Shown here: piece after piece, positions 40,601-51,879 of the stretch
Layout of the letters: every line of letters begins with the position of its first letter
How positions within the stretch are numbered: the stretch's first letter is position 1
Assembly (NCBI GenBank): GCA_004026145.2
Contig: CP034975.1
Coordinates: 4,834,267 to 4,898,266, forward strand
Direction: 5' to 3'
DNA: 64,000 nt
DNA from: Takifugu bimaculatus
Taxonomy: Eukaryota; Chordata; Actinopteri; Tetraodontiformes; Tetraodontidae
Notes under the pieces: generated by a model
Database searches by the model: none
What the model was told of the DNA's origin: nothing
The model's input: the letters and a program-made list of their open reading frames with translations, nothing else
Position numbers and translations under genes: made by a program

Positions 40601-43600
40601 CCTTTCTCCTCCCCGTGATGTAACTTTTCCCACCTCTCCTACTCACCTCGGTCTGTTACCAGTTCCCGGGTCCAGCGGACACAGATTGGTTGGTGTGCAG
40701 TGTGTTTATTTGACGCAATGTTTGCTGACCTCAGGCAAAAACGATGTCTCCCTCTTCCTCTCATCTTCCCTCACTTTATTTGTTCCCGCCCTCTTGTCTC
40801 TTGCCGCCCACCCTCCTTGAACAGGCGCGCAGGGAGCTGAGGAGACTGAAGGAGGAAGCCAGGCAAAAGCATGCTGTCGCTGTGATTTGGGCCTACTGGC
40901 AGGGACTCCAGGTACCCAGAAGCCCCCCCGCAGCACAGCACCGCCATCACCGAGTCCTCCACCTACTACTCACCACCCCACGACCCCCCCCCCATCTGCC
41001 ACAACTGTCTCTTTTTCTGTCTTTTTTCCTCACTCCTCCCTCCCCATCTCTGCCCACTGCTGTAATCGCACTTCTGTGTGTGATGGAATTGTTTTTAAAC
41101 CACTTACTGGTTTCCATCCCAGAGGTTAAGCGCAGAGGTTACTTTGCCTCCCAGCAAATCTTTAAGCCCAAAAGCGGCTAAACTTTTTTTTATCCTTGTA
41201 ATAATTATAACGCAGTAACATTCAGCCTTTTCAATTAAAGTTTTTCCCAAGTTTCCATCAGATAATTGAATTTTGCGCCGCTCCGCACTTCGCAGGACTC
41301 GCTGTCCTACGCGACTCCTGTGTGACCCAGAAAAGCTGCATTGGCTGAAGGGGATGTTAATCTAAATAAATACAAGTCCACCTGTTTTTCTTCTGTTTGT
41401 GGAGGTTTTATTTGATGGTTCATTACAAATGAAGTCGATATACCAAATAGTTAGTTACACACCCTCTTTAATTTGGCATTATCCACCCCTCCCCCACCCC
41501 AACAACCAGGCAGAGGCTGTCTCTCTCTTTCCCTCCAACCTCTACATCTCTGTGTTTAACCCTGTATCTAACGTGTGTGTGTGTGTCTTCAGCTGTGTAA
41601 ACTGCATGTGTCCCCGTTTTGGTTTTTAATTATGTCGCATAACTGTCTGGAAAATGTCATCACAATGATTGTTGTTTGTGGCATTAATCTTCCCATCCCG
41701 TTAATTGAACCATGCCCGGCCGCGCACCTGCTCACGCCTCAATTTGCCCGATTGCGGTCAGCGTGTCGGTCATGTGTCGTAACCTTCGTTGACGTTTGGA
41801 TAATTAGCCGGATAATCATCATCATTTTGACAAATCCCCAGCAGCTTGGACTTTTGTCTGTTGCAGGTGTGTGTTTGTGACTAACCACATGTCTTTCACC
41901 GCAGCGCTGTCTGTCTGCATCGGTCCACTAACAGCAAATTCTTGTCTCGGGCTGATTTAAAAGCGGGTTAAGCGACGGTAAATGATCGCTGCTTTTTTTC
42001 CCCCTTTTTCCCGGCTGTAAAAGGTCCGCAGAGAGTACAGAAAATTCTTCAGAGCTAACGCAGGCAAGAAGATCTATGCCTTCACCATCCAGAGAATTGT
42101 GAGTATCGGCTAAATGTAAATGAGTTTGAGGTAAAAGGGATGAAGGCTGCTTTTTGCTTTTTCATCAAATGTTTGCTGGGATGACGGTGAACATGCCATT
42201 GCTCCCGGCGCAGAGCTCTCATGTCCATCTCATTTACTCAGATGCAGAAATATTTCCTGGACCTGAAGACCAACATGCCATCGATGTCCCCTGTAGACAA
42301 GAATTGGCCTGCCAGGCCTTACATCTTCCTGGATGGAGTGCACAGGGAACTGCAGAAAATCTTCCATCTCTGGAGGGTAGGACGCTGCTCTGCTTTGTGC
42401 ACGCCGCCATCATGTTGTTCGTTAGGTTTCCAGATGCATCTCAGCTATTTTCACTCTTTTCTTGTCATCTCAGCAACATGGAATCAGGTTTTCTCGTATA
42501 TAATTTAGCGTTACAAAAAGAAAAACCTGTTTGTCCTGTTCTTAAACCTGAGAGCGAGGAGGGCTTTGTGCCTCCGGGGCTGGGCCTTTGTAGTGCATGT
42601 TCACCTTTCAAATGTCTCATGTGCAGTAAATGTCTTGTTTTCAGTGTAAGAAATACAGGAGCCGGTTCACAGAGGAGAAGAGGGCGGTTTATGAGGAGAA
42701 GCTGGAGGCCAGTGAGATCTTCAAAGATAAAAAGGCTCTGTACCCCAGCAGGTACGCAGATAAAGGAGGTTTATGAAAGTGAGATTTAACCAGTTAGCTG
42801 CTCAATAAATGAGCTGGTTAGCGAGTCAATTTCCTTGTGAAGTCTCTCTCTTCCTCTGTGGTGCACACAATAAATCAATCGTTTTTTTCCGCTCACCACA
42901 GCGTGAATCAGCCCTTCAAAGGAGACTACCTGGAGATTGGCAAGAACCCCAAGTATCAGAAACTCAGCAGTGCTGTTGATGAGAAGGTTCTGCTGGCTGA
43001 TGTGGTCAACAAAATCAACAGAGCCAATGGCAAGGTGCAGACGCACAAGCTGACGCGTTGGAGTGCATCCGCTGTCTCGCGCCCTTCTACCTTTCTGCTT
43101 CATCCCATCGGAGGGTTAACGGTTTCTTCTTCGATTTGAAGGGCACGGCTCGGATCTTCTTGCTGACGAAGAACAGAGTCTTCCTGGCTGACCAGAAAAC
43201 GGGCCAGGTGAAGGCCAGCGTTCCACTGCCAGACCTCGCCAGCGTGTCAGTCAGCACACAGGCCGATGGCTTCTTTGCTCTTAAACTCAAAGAGGTGAGG
43301 AACATTCCCTATTTCACCGCCTCTCCTAAATCAAATCCCGGCAAGATTAGTTCCATTTCAGGGGCTCTCGTTTCCCAGGGCGATTCTGCAAATGTTTCAA
43401 ACTGAAATACTGATTTTCTTCCACAAAACATGAGACATTCAAGAATCGCAGTCGAACAACAGTATTTTTGGCTGTATCGTCTCAGTCGGTGCAGCATTAG
43501 AGGTCCATGAGTACATTTTCAAGCATCGCTCATCCCCATTTGTCTGAGTTGACTAGGTGTAAACATCCTACAGGACCAAACTGAATTTTTTGGGACACTT

Positions 43601-43958
43601 TTGGCTCTGTCTTGACTTCAGGGGTCAGCCTCGGCAATCAAAGGAGACTTCTTACTCAGCAGCGATCATCTGATCGAGATCATCACCAAACTCCACCGCA
43701 CCGGGGCCACGGCCGCAGACAGGGAGGAGCTCAACATCGACATCTCGGACGAGTAAGGCGGAACAAATCAGGCGGGGTTTTCCTCCTCCCGGGCGATGCT
43801 TCACGTGCTCTCTCTTGTGCGGCAGGTTCCTGGTACAGTTCAAGCAGGACAAAGTGTGTGTGAAATTCATCCAGGGAGCCTCCAAGAACGGCAACGCCGC
43901 ATCCTGCAAGCGCAAGAACAATCGCCTGCTGGAGGTGTTGGTGCCCTCGATGGCGTAG
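9660..43958 (+). CDS. myo1b: myo1b, unconventional myosin IB (complete coding region, 31 coding exons)
   Basis: Conceptual splicing gives 3501 nt, 1166 aa plus stop; human MYO1B is 1136 aa and most of the difference is one extra 29-aa IQ exon. The start, MEVKTSLLDNMIGVGDMVLL, is at 9660 in a good context (ccacaATGG); human has three more residues before it. Order of domains: class I motor (about 1-690), IQ neck (about 690-903), TH1 membrane-binding tail (about 904-1166). Myosin IB is a slow, tension-sensitive actin motor that binds calmodulin on its neck and phosphoinositides through its tail, acting at plasma membrane, endosomes and Golgi. Phases agree at every junction, so no break is seen. 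One intron (after 34238) starts with GC. Exons are listed in the four block entries that follow. Confidence 0.95.
9845..9941. repeat. (GT)n microsatellite
   Basis: Almost uninterrupted GT dinucleotides, with interspersed CT steps in the second half (gtgtgtct units). It lies 60 bp inside the intron after myo1b coding exon 1. Apparent open frames through it are repeats only. Confidence 0.95.
9942..12381 (+). other. myo1b: myo1b intron between coding exons 1 and 2 (remainder)
   Basis: Noncoding sequence with no recognised gene or transposon. The acceptor at 12381 (tctcccttta-g) leads into TYIGSVVISMNP. Confidence 0.6.
15044..15122. repeat. C-tract followed by (CA)n microsatellite
   Basis: A run of about 12 C, then CA dinucleotides broken only by cgcg and ta steps, ending at 15122. 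Intronic in myo1b. Confidence 0.95.
15625..15649. repeat. (CA)n microsatellite
   Basis: About 12 perfect AC units inside the large myo1b intron. Confidence 0.9.
23938..23968. repeat. Perfect 12-bp hairpin with 7-nt loop
   Basis: The arm at 23938-23949 (ctggcatcggga) is exactly the reverse complement of 23957-23968, separated by tcatctc. It lies in the myo1b intron 22264-24286, about 320 bp upstream of coding exon 4. A stem this long with no mismatch is uncommon in intronic DNA; role unknown. Confidence 0.8.
32178..32183 (+). other. myo1b: Candidate 6-nt microexon of myo1b (encodes Asp-Gly)
   Basis: The hexamer gacgga is preceded by an AG (gtcaccag) behind about 70 nt of pyrimidine-rich sequence (about 32090-32165) and followed by a near-consensus donor, gtaagtaac. 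The flanking coding exons (31565-31630 and 34134-34238) meet in phase 0, so inclusion would add two residues between FEIFE and DNSFEQF without changing frame. Exon-like signals on both sides are the only evidence; I do not remember a described microexon at this place. Confidence 0.4.
33299..33338. repeat. (TG)n followed by a G-tract
   Basis: About 12 TG units followed by about 15 G, in the 2.5-kb myo1b intron 31631-34133. Confidence 0.9.
34134..37570 (+). CDS. myo1b: myo1b coding exons 13-18: C-terminal part of the motor domain
   Basis: Exons: 34134-34238, 35105-35167, 35379-35579, 35766-35992, 36218-36418, 37477-37570. The block encodes the relay helix (DNSFEQFIINYCNEKLQQ), the actin-binding and converter regions (NGILAMLDEECLRPG, FRIQHYAGKV, KNLQTKNPNYIRCIKPND, ENVRVRRAGYAFRQAYEP) and ends at SKIFIRNPRT, residue 689. 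Exon 13 is followed by GC rather than GT (gag|gcacgt), the only noncanonical donor needed in the gene; the frame and the homologous order IRE-GIEWTN support it. Everything else is GT-AG. Confidence 0.94.
36419..38581 (+). other. myo1b: myo1b introns around coding exon 18
   Basis: Apart from exon 37477-37570 this stretch is noncoding. The only structure recognised is the fold-back element at 38113-38217 and a C/T homopolymer run near 38380-38406. Confidence 0.6.
38113..38217. mobile_element. Nested fold-back repeat (MITE-like)
   Basis: Two nested inverted repeats share one centre: outer 15-bp arms at 38113-38127 and 38203-38217, and inner 20-bp perfect arms at 38163-38182 and 38184-38203 around a single A. 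The words agacgtttcgcctt and ctgaagaagccttctgg are ones I recall as abundant in fish genomes, so this is probably a copy of a dispersed nonautonomous repeat. It sits in the intron before the myo1b neck exons. No coding capacity. Confidence 0.65.
38582..39090 (+). CDS. myo1b: myo1b coding exons 19-21: start of the calmodulin-binding IQ neck
   Basis: Exons: 38582-38731, 38852-38920, 39004-39090 (150, 69 and 87 nt). They encode LATLIQKIYRGWKCRSHFLL (IQ1), QIVVAAWYRRYAQQTKY (IQ2), TTLVQSYTRGWQARKLL (IQ3) and the first half of IQ4 (TTIAAYWHGTQ). Each exon length is a multiple of three and each junction is in phase 0. The first residues differ from human (LFFLEERRRQCLQD here, LFKLEDLRKQRLED in human as I recall). 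Introns are very short here: 120 and 83 bp. Confidence 0.93.
39392..39478 (+). CDS. myo1b: myo1b coding exon 22: IQ cassette A (87 nt)
   Basis: Encodes 29 residues, ARTELRRLKQEVRNK then QAVTVIWAYWQGTK, completing one IQ motif and starting the next. Phase 0 at both ends, so it can be skipped without frameshift. It is homologous to the next two exons. Its donor (aag|gtattt) resembles that of cassette B, which hints that A and B, or their flanks, share a duplication. In mammals alternative use of such exons gives necks of four to six IQ motifs. Confidence 0.9.
40076..40162 (+). CDS. myo1b: myo1b coding exon 23: IQ cassette B (87 nt)
   Basis: Encodes ARRELRQLKEEARKK then HAVSVIWAGWQGTQ, 29 residues, phase 0 at both ends. 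The aromatic Tyr of AYW in the neighbouring cassettes is Gly here (AGW). Acceptor ctcatcag and donor cag|gtattt are good. Human MYO1B, as I remember it, has two exons of this type between IQ4 and the final VRREYRKFF exon; this fish gene has three. Confidence 0.9.
40825..40911 (+). CDS. myo1b: myo1b coding exon 24: IQ cassette C (87 nt)
   Basis: Encodes ARRELRRLKEEARQK then HAVAVIWAYWQGLQ, 29 residues, phase 0. It is closest to the last human cassette (AVAVIWAYWLGLK) and joins to VRREYRKFF. Acceptor cttgaacag and donor cag|gtaccc are intact. Together with cassettes A and B it gives a potential seven-IQ neck. Confidence 0.9.
42024..43958 (+). CDS. myo1b: myo1b coding exons 25-31: last IQ and TH1 tail
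   Basis: Exons: 42024-42098, 42242-42376, 42645-42751, 42902-43034, 43142-43294, 43622-43752, 43826-43958, stop TAG at 43956. The block starts with VRREYRKFFRANAGKKIY (end of the last IQ), then the TH1 tail with its PH-like lipid-binding region: RPYIFLDGVHRELQKIFHLW, KDKKALYPSSVNQPFKGDY, VVNKINRANGK, ARIFLLTKNRVFLADQK, GDFLLSSDHLIEIITKLHR and DEFLVQFKQDKVCVKFIQ. The end, CKRKNNRLLEVLVPSMA, is a few residues longer than human. Confidence 0.94.
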
Positions 43959-45740
43959 CGCGCCTCCTCGGCCTGCTCGCCAATGCTTGTCCTTGAGGGT
44001 TCACATTGATGGGGGGGGTTGCTGTTAAAACTCCCAGTTACACCCAGTTCGTAACCTCTCATCTGGACACCAGTCACCCCCCCAGTGTCCACCATGAGCC
44101 CACAAATTAGTGCTGTTATTTGCCTTGTGGTCTTTTTTGCCTCTTTCTCTCTCTCTCTCTTTCTCCACAGATTTACATCAACACCATATTCTTTTTCGTG
44201 TTTGTTTTCTGGCAGAGAAAGCCTTTATCTGGGTTGCCCGCCATAGACATGCCGTGAAATCTTTTACTGGTGTTTTGTAGAACTGGGGATAACGAGATGG
44301 ATAAAGGGAAAGCAGACCGGCGGCGGTGGTGTTCTGCCTGTTCAGTGAATCATTCTTACGAGCGCGAGTCATTGTAAGAACTGTGTGGAACTCCAGTCTG
44401 GGCTTTTTCATTCTTCATTCTCGAGTATCAGGACGAGCTGAGACTTTGACAAATTTCCTGCGCTTGTTTCCACCTGCCCACCAGGTTTAGCCACAGTAAA
44501 TATTAGCACATTGTGTGAAAAGGGGTGTTTTTGTTCCGTGCTTACATACACTTTTGTCCTACGTGCTGTAGAGCAGGTCCCTGATCAGGTGGCAGCGTCG
44601 ACAATTCTCAAAAGCCCCCTGTAGGTGATCGACCCCCATCTGCTCATGCTGTTGATGCTAAACTTGGTTTTTTGTTTTTTATTTTTAGAAGGGAGCCTGT
44701 CAGTTTGCGATGGCATTTCCCCTCTAACCGCATACGTGATGAGCTTTACGGCAGAGCACAATGTGTGATCGTTATCCAAGCCTCTATTTAATCTGCCAAG
44801 TCGGTTCATGTCCTCAACTCCATTATGAATCAAAGAAACTGGCTAAGGCAGGACAGACACACCAGTGGGAGCAAATCCTTCTGCTCCAGATGAAATTAAA
44901 CCCTTTATTTTGACCCTTATTGTGCAATAATTGAAGCTACATCTTGATTGTACTTCTTTACAACAAACTGGTGAGAATGCAGAGCCCTAATAGAAGCTGT
45001 ACATATGCTTTCCAGCCTGGCAGCGACTATAGGTTCCTTTAATAACGTTTCAATTGCTGTGTTTGTGAAATAGTTGTTTCTTGCCGCTGCAGCTTGAGTT
45101 ATTATAGTGCTTGGTTTTCCTCTGACCTAATGTGCAGTTTTAAACAAGGGGAAAGGCCAAATATTAAGTGCACGTGACCTCTCAGAAGAAATTAGCCGGC
45201 TACAGCTTTAGAAATACTTCTAAACTTCACTGTTGCAGAAGCTTCCGCTTGTAACGCTCTTTATTTTGGATGTTTCGGAGGTGGGTGTCGTACTGTCGAT
45301 TTTTCCAAGTCGGGCAGATGTTGCTGCAGTAACTGTGAGGTAAGAACACAGCCAAAGTTGGTCAAGATGCATTTTGCATTCCAGGGTACCTTGGTCTGTA
45401 CCGTTTGCGTGTTTATTCACTTATGTCATGCAGGCCAGGGATATAAGAAATTGATTTGCTTTCAATGCCACTTTTTGATGTATCTTCTTCCTTGGCACTG
45501 TTTCAATGTGCCGCTGCTAAGGTGACACCTTTTCTCCCGCCTCCCCTTCTATCCCATCGATGTTTTTCCGATCTGAACATGGTTGAAGCTGCAAAATGTC
45601 TGCATTCCTGTGTGCCTATTCGTAACCTGTGCTGAGAGACAGGATATTAAAATATTTCAGTAGAATTCTGTGTAACATTTACAAGTAATCCTTTTTTTAA
45701 ATTAAATAAAAATCAATAAATGTTATTCTGAAATGGTCTG
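43959..45740 (+). terminator. myo1b: myo1b 3' UTR and polyadenylation region
   Basis: No coding frame follows the stop. Two overlapping-range AATAAA signals at 45705-45710 and 45715-45720 are the best polyadenylation site, giving a 3' UTR of about 1.78 kb. A CT microsatellite lies near 44147-44163. Confidence 0.7.
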
Positions 45741-47178
45741 GTTCTGCTTTTTGTTTGTCGTCACATCCGACTGTTAAATCTGCACTAATGAAATCTAAGT
45801 AGCACTGAGACTGGACAACCATCTCTGGTAGCCCTGCAGCTGGCCAGCTGTTTTCCATCACCTCTTGGGGAGTTCTGTCCCAGGGTTAAATTCCGTGGCT
45901 TGGGGAAGGCTGCTGGCTACAGGTCCCCCGGGAGCAGCCCTCGCATTGAACAGAGTGGCAAAAAATAGCACAGCATTTGGAGCTGCCCAGTGCACTGTTC
46001 CCACCACTCTGCAGGCTGGGAAAGGAAGGTGGAGCCCCGGTCTCCCAGTGGATAGCCCAGTGGGAGAGCAGCCCTCGATGTCATCCTGCAAAGCCAAATC
46101 TGCCGCGGTTTATCTCAGAACCAGCGGCTCCACTGCAGCGTGTCAATATGAATTATTTAGGCAAAGAAAATCAGATCTTGATGATTTATCAATGTTTTTG
46201 TCCACCCAGATGACGGCCTGGAAGAAACCTTTGACATTGATTTTTTTCGAGCTCCTAGCTGATAAGAGATAAGAGCGTGCTGTTGCGTTTAGTTTAGTCT
46301 CTGGCGACCCCGTGTGGATAGTTGATTAAATTAGCGTTTGAATATTGTAACAATAGACTTATTTGAAATCAAAAATTGCAGAAAACATTTTTTTATGATA
46401 AAGACGTTTTTAGAATTTTAAAATTTAGCAACACGTTAAAATGCTGCATTTCAAATGTATTCTACCGTATTTGGCTTTACAATTGTCCCATTGAGACGCA
46501 GTAGTGCATCCAAACAATGGACGCGAGGACGTCAAAGCAGGAGCAAATGATGGTTGGCTCAAACAAATAGAACAACTTAAGAAGTCATTACCCCGCAGGA
46601 CGAGAAGTGCCTGGTTGCTGTGATGGATTTTTCCTTATTTGAGTTGAATTGCATTTCATCGTGCAGCGTCTAATAATGTTCTCTCCTGCAGGTTGGCAGC
46701 AAAGTTAAGCTGATTGGCCTGATTGCGCTGATTTTGTTTGACGAAATCTTGAAGGGTTAGACACACACGCTCCCGAACAAGCAGCTCTCAAACAACCACT
46801 CAAATCAATGTGAGAGTTTATTTTTAATTTTGTGCAAACTCATTCCGCGGTTATTGGGTAATACCACAGGTTGAACACTAGAGGTCACTCAAACCGGCTT
46901 TAACGACCAGATGGGGTCGACCAAAAAAATAAAAATAAAACAAAAACGTTTTATATATTGGGTTATTTTTCTGTCGCATTTCTAAGAACGTTTAATTTGT
47001 TTGACCGAAAATTTAAATTGCGAATCAACTTAAAACCTAACCCATAATTCACTCAAAATGATTTCTTTCATCTTTTTATGAGGAAAACCTGATGTGATTT
47101 TCTTTCATTTTGGAGAGCAGACTTTGCTCGGTATCAACAGGAAGACTTTTATCTGCATTCATTTAAAAGGCTGGGCTG

Positions 47179-47204
47179 CCCCCCCCCCCCCCCCCCCCCC
47201 CCCC
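47179..47204. repeat. Poly-C tract
   Basis: 26 consecutive C. Length may be unreliable in the assembly. Confidence 0.9.
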
Positions 47205-49184
47205 GCCTCACCTCCTGACTACTATGAATAATGTCTGTCCTTTTCAGAAAACAAAGATCTTAAAAGATTAAAAACCAGCATCTGCACTTAACTGAATTTA
47301 CTACCATCTATAGTCAATAAGAGCAAAGGTCAGCGCAAACTAATCTAAGCAATGCTCAGCATATGCATCCTCCCTCCAATCTTTATTATTCTTCCTACCT
47401 AATGTGTATATCTACACATATAGCATATAAAAATGCCTATAAGTAGCACCGTTTGATAAAGATGAGCTCTGAGATGTAGCTGTATGCATGATGATATTTC
47501 GGCTGCGGGGTCGAGAGACGTCAGGTGGTGGTTTTCCAGCTGCGCTCTGATCAGTGAGACGTTACCGACACCTTGTACACACGCTGGAAGTTAGTTAACC
47601 ACTCTGAGCCGCCACAGCGTCAAGGCTGATTTCATCCTCGAGTGAAGGAGTTCAAAATGTAGACGTCGCTGCATCGGCCTGTTGATTTACTTTGGCAGAA
47701 ATCTATGTTGTGATTTAAATGAAAACACCCCTTCCTGCATGAGCAGATAGTGACTATATGTCATTAGGTGGAAATACTTCCAATGCCAGATTAACAAGAT
47801 GAATGTCGACCTTTGAAGGTCAGTTTTAAAGACAAGTAACAAAGCAAACGAGTGGGGATGGGGATTCCTCCAAATGGGCTGATTGAGGAGCGTCAGTGAT
47901 GAGGTGATAAATCTGCAGAGAGATTAGAGAAATGAGGAAGGAGGGGTGGCAGACGGGGACGGACCCAAAACGACACACTGGGACTGTGAGGGCAGCTCGG
48001 AGGGAGGGCCGGAGGCTGGAACGGGCCTGATTAATGAGCGTTTGTGGGTGGTGGAGAGTTTGTGTCCCCACTCGCCCTTGTGTCACTGGCGTTCTCAATG
48101 GCTTCATCAATTTGCAGCCATTATCACGTCAATAGGCCAATAGGTAAGAATGGAGAGAAGACAGAGTTAAGGATTGTGTGATTGTCTAGGTGGTGGTGGT
48201 GGTGGTGGGGGGGACTTCTGTTGCACCATCTGTGGATATCTAAACACTGAGCAGTGAACACTTATGTCCTCTCTAAGTACTTCCTTCCAAGTTATAGTGT
48301 TTTAAAAAAAGAGAGATTATAGCAGTGGCTGGGGCAATGAGAATAAAAGTCACATTCATGCCATAAGGTATAATCTAGATATCTAGAGATAGGTGATGGA
48401 AAAATGATGCAACTTTGACTTAAAAATGTCAAATATGTATATATAACAAGCAATGCAGCTCAAAATAGGTCAAAAGTGCCCTAAACCAGCCAAGATTACT
48501 CAGCTCTGCTTTCTTTGTATAGCAGACACACCTGTGCCACTAAGCTAGCAAGTTAAATAAGAATTCATTGCTATCGGTGTGCTCATGCATCTTTGCGTCA
48601 ACGGTGGAGATTGACTCGGCGTGAGGCTGCGTTTTCCTGCGAACACCAGCAGCTGTGCTGCTGATAGGGATAAGGAAATAGCTGCACACACATCATTAGG
48701 TGCTCATTTACAGACGGGAGGAGGATGCGCATCATTCCCACCATCCCACCAGCAGGTTCACGCCGTCACCTCACACAGGCGATAAGACGGTTTCTGCTCA
48801 CCTTCTTCTTTACGTTTTTTGAGCACAGGCTGTATTAACCTTGACTTGTCCATCCAAGGTCAAGGCTCAGTAAGCAATCTGGAACTAATCAACTAGGAGG
48901 TGCTGATGTCCCACAGTGAACTGTGCAGTAAAACAGAGAAGACAAAACTTTAGAAGTTAAAACTCTGCTGTGCATATAATTAGGCATGATTTATGCAGAA
49001 ATAAATGCAGCACAAGAGCTGATATATTGTAGGAAGGAAAGGGGCCGTTAATCTAAAGATTTAAAGTCCTGTTTTTTGTTTTTTTTTAACCAAACATGGG
49101 CCATTTTGCTGGCATCTCCCTGTTTGGTTTCATTCCCAAAACGGTTGCTTTAATGTTTTCAGAGGATTTCAGCATGGTGGGTCT

Positions 49185-49185
<1 letters not shown>

Positions 49186-49221
<36 letters not shown>

Positions 49222-49235
49222 GTGTGTGTGTGTGT
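49186..49235. repeat. (TG)n microsatellite
   Basis: About 25 TG units with one cg interruption; it creates false cysteine-valine open frames. Confidence 0.95.
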
Positions 49236-49378
49236 TTGGAGGCGTGGCGCCCTGTCTTCATTAAGTTCACAACACCTCTAATCACACTAATAGACTCTAC
49301 ACCTGGCCTTTCTCTTCATATCTCATTTTTCTCGTTGCTGCAACTGATGCAATTGTTGTCGTTAGACATGCAAACTCT

Positions 49379-49480
49379 GGGGTGGGGGTGGTAGGGATGG
49401 TGGTGGGGGTGGGGGTGGGGGGAGTGGAGGGGGCAGAAGGTAAAGATCGGGGTAGGCTTGAGGTCGGGAGACATGGGGGG
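49379..49480. repeat. G-rich tract with many G3-G6 runs
   Basis: The plus strand has repeated runs such as ggtgggggtgg, gtgggggtggggg and ggagggggc with short spacers, enough to satisfy a G-quadruplex pattern several times. It begins about 140 bp after the TG microsatellite. Function unknown. Confidence 0.75.
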
Positions 49481-51879
49481 CAATTAGGGAAATGAAATCT
49501 CAACTTCAGTGTGGGGCAACATACATCAACAATGACAGCCCCTCCCCCCAACATGTCAGTCTAAGATTACCCCCCCAGTTAACTCCTCATGCTAATGACA
49601 ACTCAGACCTTCCAGCTCATGAACACATGCGTTGTGAAGCAGACATTAAATGCTTGTCTTGTTTACTCGTTTGCGCTGTGTATAACAGCTGTAGTTCTCA
49701 AAATGCCGCTCAGGTGTGTGTTGGTCAGCGGTGCTTCTGTGTGACTGGGCAATGTTTAGAGGTTCAATGACATCACTTCCTGTTTATATTGAGGACTACA
49801 GGGACACTGAGGGTGTCATGGAATAAAAACAGGAAATGACATTACACTGGCACTCAGGGATTTAAAAAATCACCTTAAAACTATTAGTTTTAACCCCAAA
49901 CTCCAAAACAACATCACACAAGTTCAAAGGATTCATCGGAGGTTGGTTTTTAAGTTTTGTTCATCTTTATAGGGAGATAAAACTGACCAGACGTCAGTAT
50001 AGTTGCTCCTCCAAGTGATCAACAGCAATCTGGCATGAGTGAAACAACCAAAAGCGCTGTTTACACTCCAAATATCTTTTCAAATCAATTCCTGTATTAA
50101 AATGTGTCGTTGTGGAGGGCATGTGTCACCCACACTGCTTATTGCCTCTTTTATCCAAATTGCTTTGCAGCTATAAATCAGCAGGCAGGTCATTTCAGTG
50201 TAAACAGGCGCGAGCAGCGCAGACTACAATGTAATCATCCTAGAACCTATAACCTTCTCGCCTCTCCCTGCTGCCTTTTTTTATTGTTTTATCTCTCACT
50301 GGAGGAGTGGAGGTGTTTCTGCCTCTGGAGCAATGAGGAGAGCGAGGAGTGAGAGGAGAGAGGAGAGTTATGATTCCTCGCGTCGGCTTGCCCCAACACT
50401 TCCCTGCAAACGCGGATACGTGCTCCCACCTGATTAAAGGCTGGAGACACGGATTGGTGGGTGTGTCCGTGGCCGCTGAGGCTAATTGAACTGTCTCCTC
50501 ACCGGCAGAATGGTGGTGTGTGGGGAGAATGATGGTGACCAGATTAAACAGACGAGGGTACGAGGCGCAAGGATGCATCGGCCGGAGAACAAACGACACA
50601 CATCAGGATTGATTTTGTTGGTTGGCCTTGAGTGACAGCTCAAGAACAGCTTGTGTCATGGAAAAGAATTGTGTTGAGTTTCCTCCTCTTTACATTCATC
50701 TGAATCAACCGTTCTGCAGGGTTCATGATTGCAGGAGTTTATCTCCTTATGGGGACAATTATGATAATTAAATAAAGACCTTTTTAATAAATACCATCTC
50801 TTGATGCTTCCTCAGTTATTCCAGCATCAGATGAGGTTGGATTCCAGTTGAATGATTCAAGTTGGATAGCTCACTAAGGCTATTTCTTCATCCTGAACCA
50901 CCAGTTAAATGTCAGTCTCCTTTCAGACAAAAAGCTAAGATGCAGCACAGAAGGAGAAATCTTCAAAAGAAGAACAAGTGTCAAGTCAAGCCAGAAAACA
51001 GTAACAACACCACTAGATCCACGTCAGTGGGTCTTTCCAGGAAACTGAAATTCTATTTTCTGGGTTCGGTCACTTAAAGGTGCCGCCCAGAGCGAGCAGT
51101 CTGGTTCCCCCTCCACAGAGCAACAGATGTTTAAGTGCTCCGTGCAGACACCACCTCGCCACCCCGTCTCCTCCCAGGTCTTTGTGCAGTAACCAGCTCT
51201 ACTCGTGTCCCTCTCCTCCTCTCATTCACACGCCTACTGTTTAGGACTAATTAGCTATTCTGCTCCTCTGTTTCTGCCCCTCATTGTACTGTCATCCTGC
51301 TCTTTACTGTGTTGAGTAATAATCATCCGATCTCAGCACCACCACCCCTCCTCTCACCCCCCCTCGCTCCACCCTCTTGTCCTCCGCATTATGGCCTGCA
51401 GTCTCAGTTGTGACGGCCCTCATCAATCAACTTATTTGGAGTGATGTTGAACCCTTCAACCCCAAACTCCCACCTCTGATCAACCAGGAAGTTTCCTATT
51501 CCCCCATGGCCCATTAGGCCTATTTGAGCAGTGATGGGACACCACAATAGCTGCAACAACAGAATGCAAAAGGAGATATTAGGACTGAAATCACAAAAGA
51601 AAAGGAGAAGCAGGAGCAGAACAACAGGCTGTATTATATTCTTTCGTGTCGGGATTTTGGGGGGATTTTCTGGAAGTGTCCTGGGACAAATTATATTTGA
51701 ATCTTGCTAATGTGCTGACCTTTTTGAGAATTTATCTGTTAAGTTGAGTCATAAATGAAACAAATGCAGGACTCTCAAGACTTGTTAATGTGCAGCCACA
51801 GTGCATGCCAAGTAAATATTGACTTTGTTACTGTATGCTGGCACGAACGGAGCTGTTTATGAGCTACATTTAAACATAA

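Larger units (their letters stand above)
45741..51879. other. Intergenic region between myo1b and mnx2, left part
   Basis: No gene supported. Contents: a 26-bp C tract (47179-47204), a GGT/G tract (about 48191-48213), a TG microsatellite (49186-49235), and a long G-rich tract (about 49379-49480). Open frames of up to 135 codons (for example 45865-46272) have no family signature and no splice or homology support. By position, 5' of a developmental homeobox gene, enhancers are plausible but not demonstrable from sequence alone. Confidence 0.55.

Noticed and set aside
45865..46272. 135-codon open frame after the myo1b 3' end
   Set aside because: No family signature, overlapped by an antisense open frame, no polyadenylation or promoter features.
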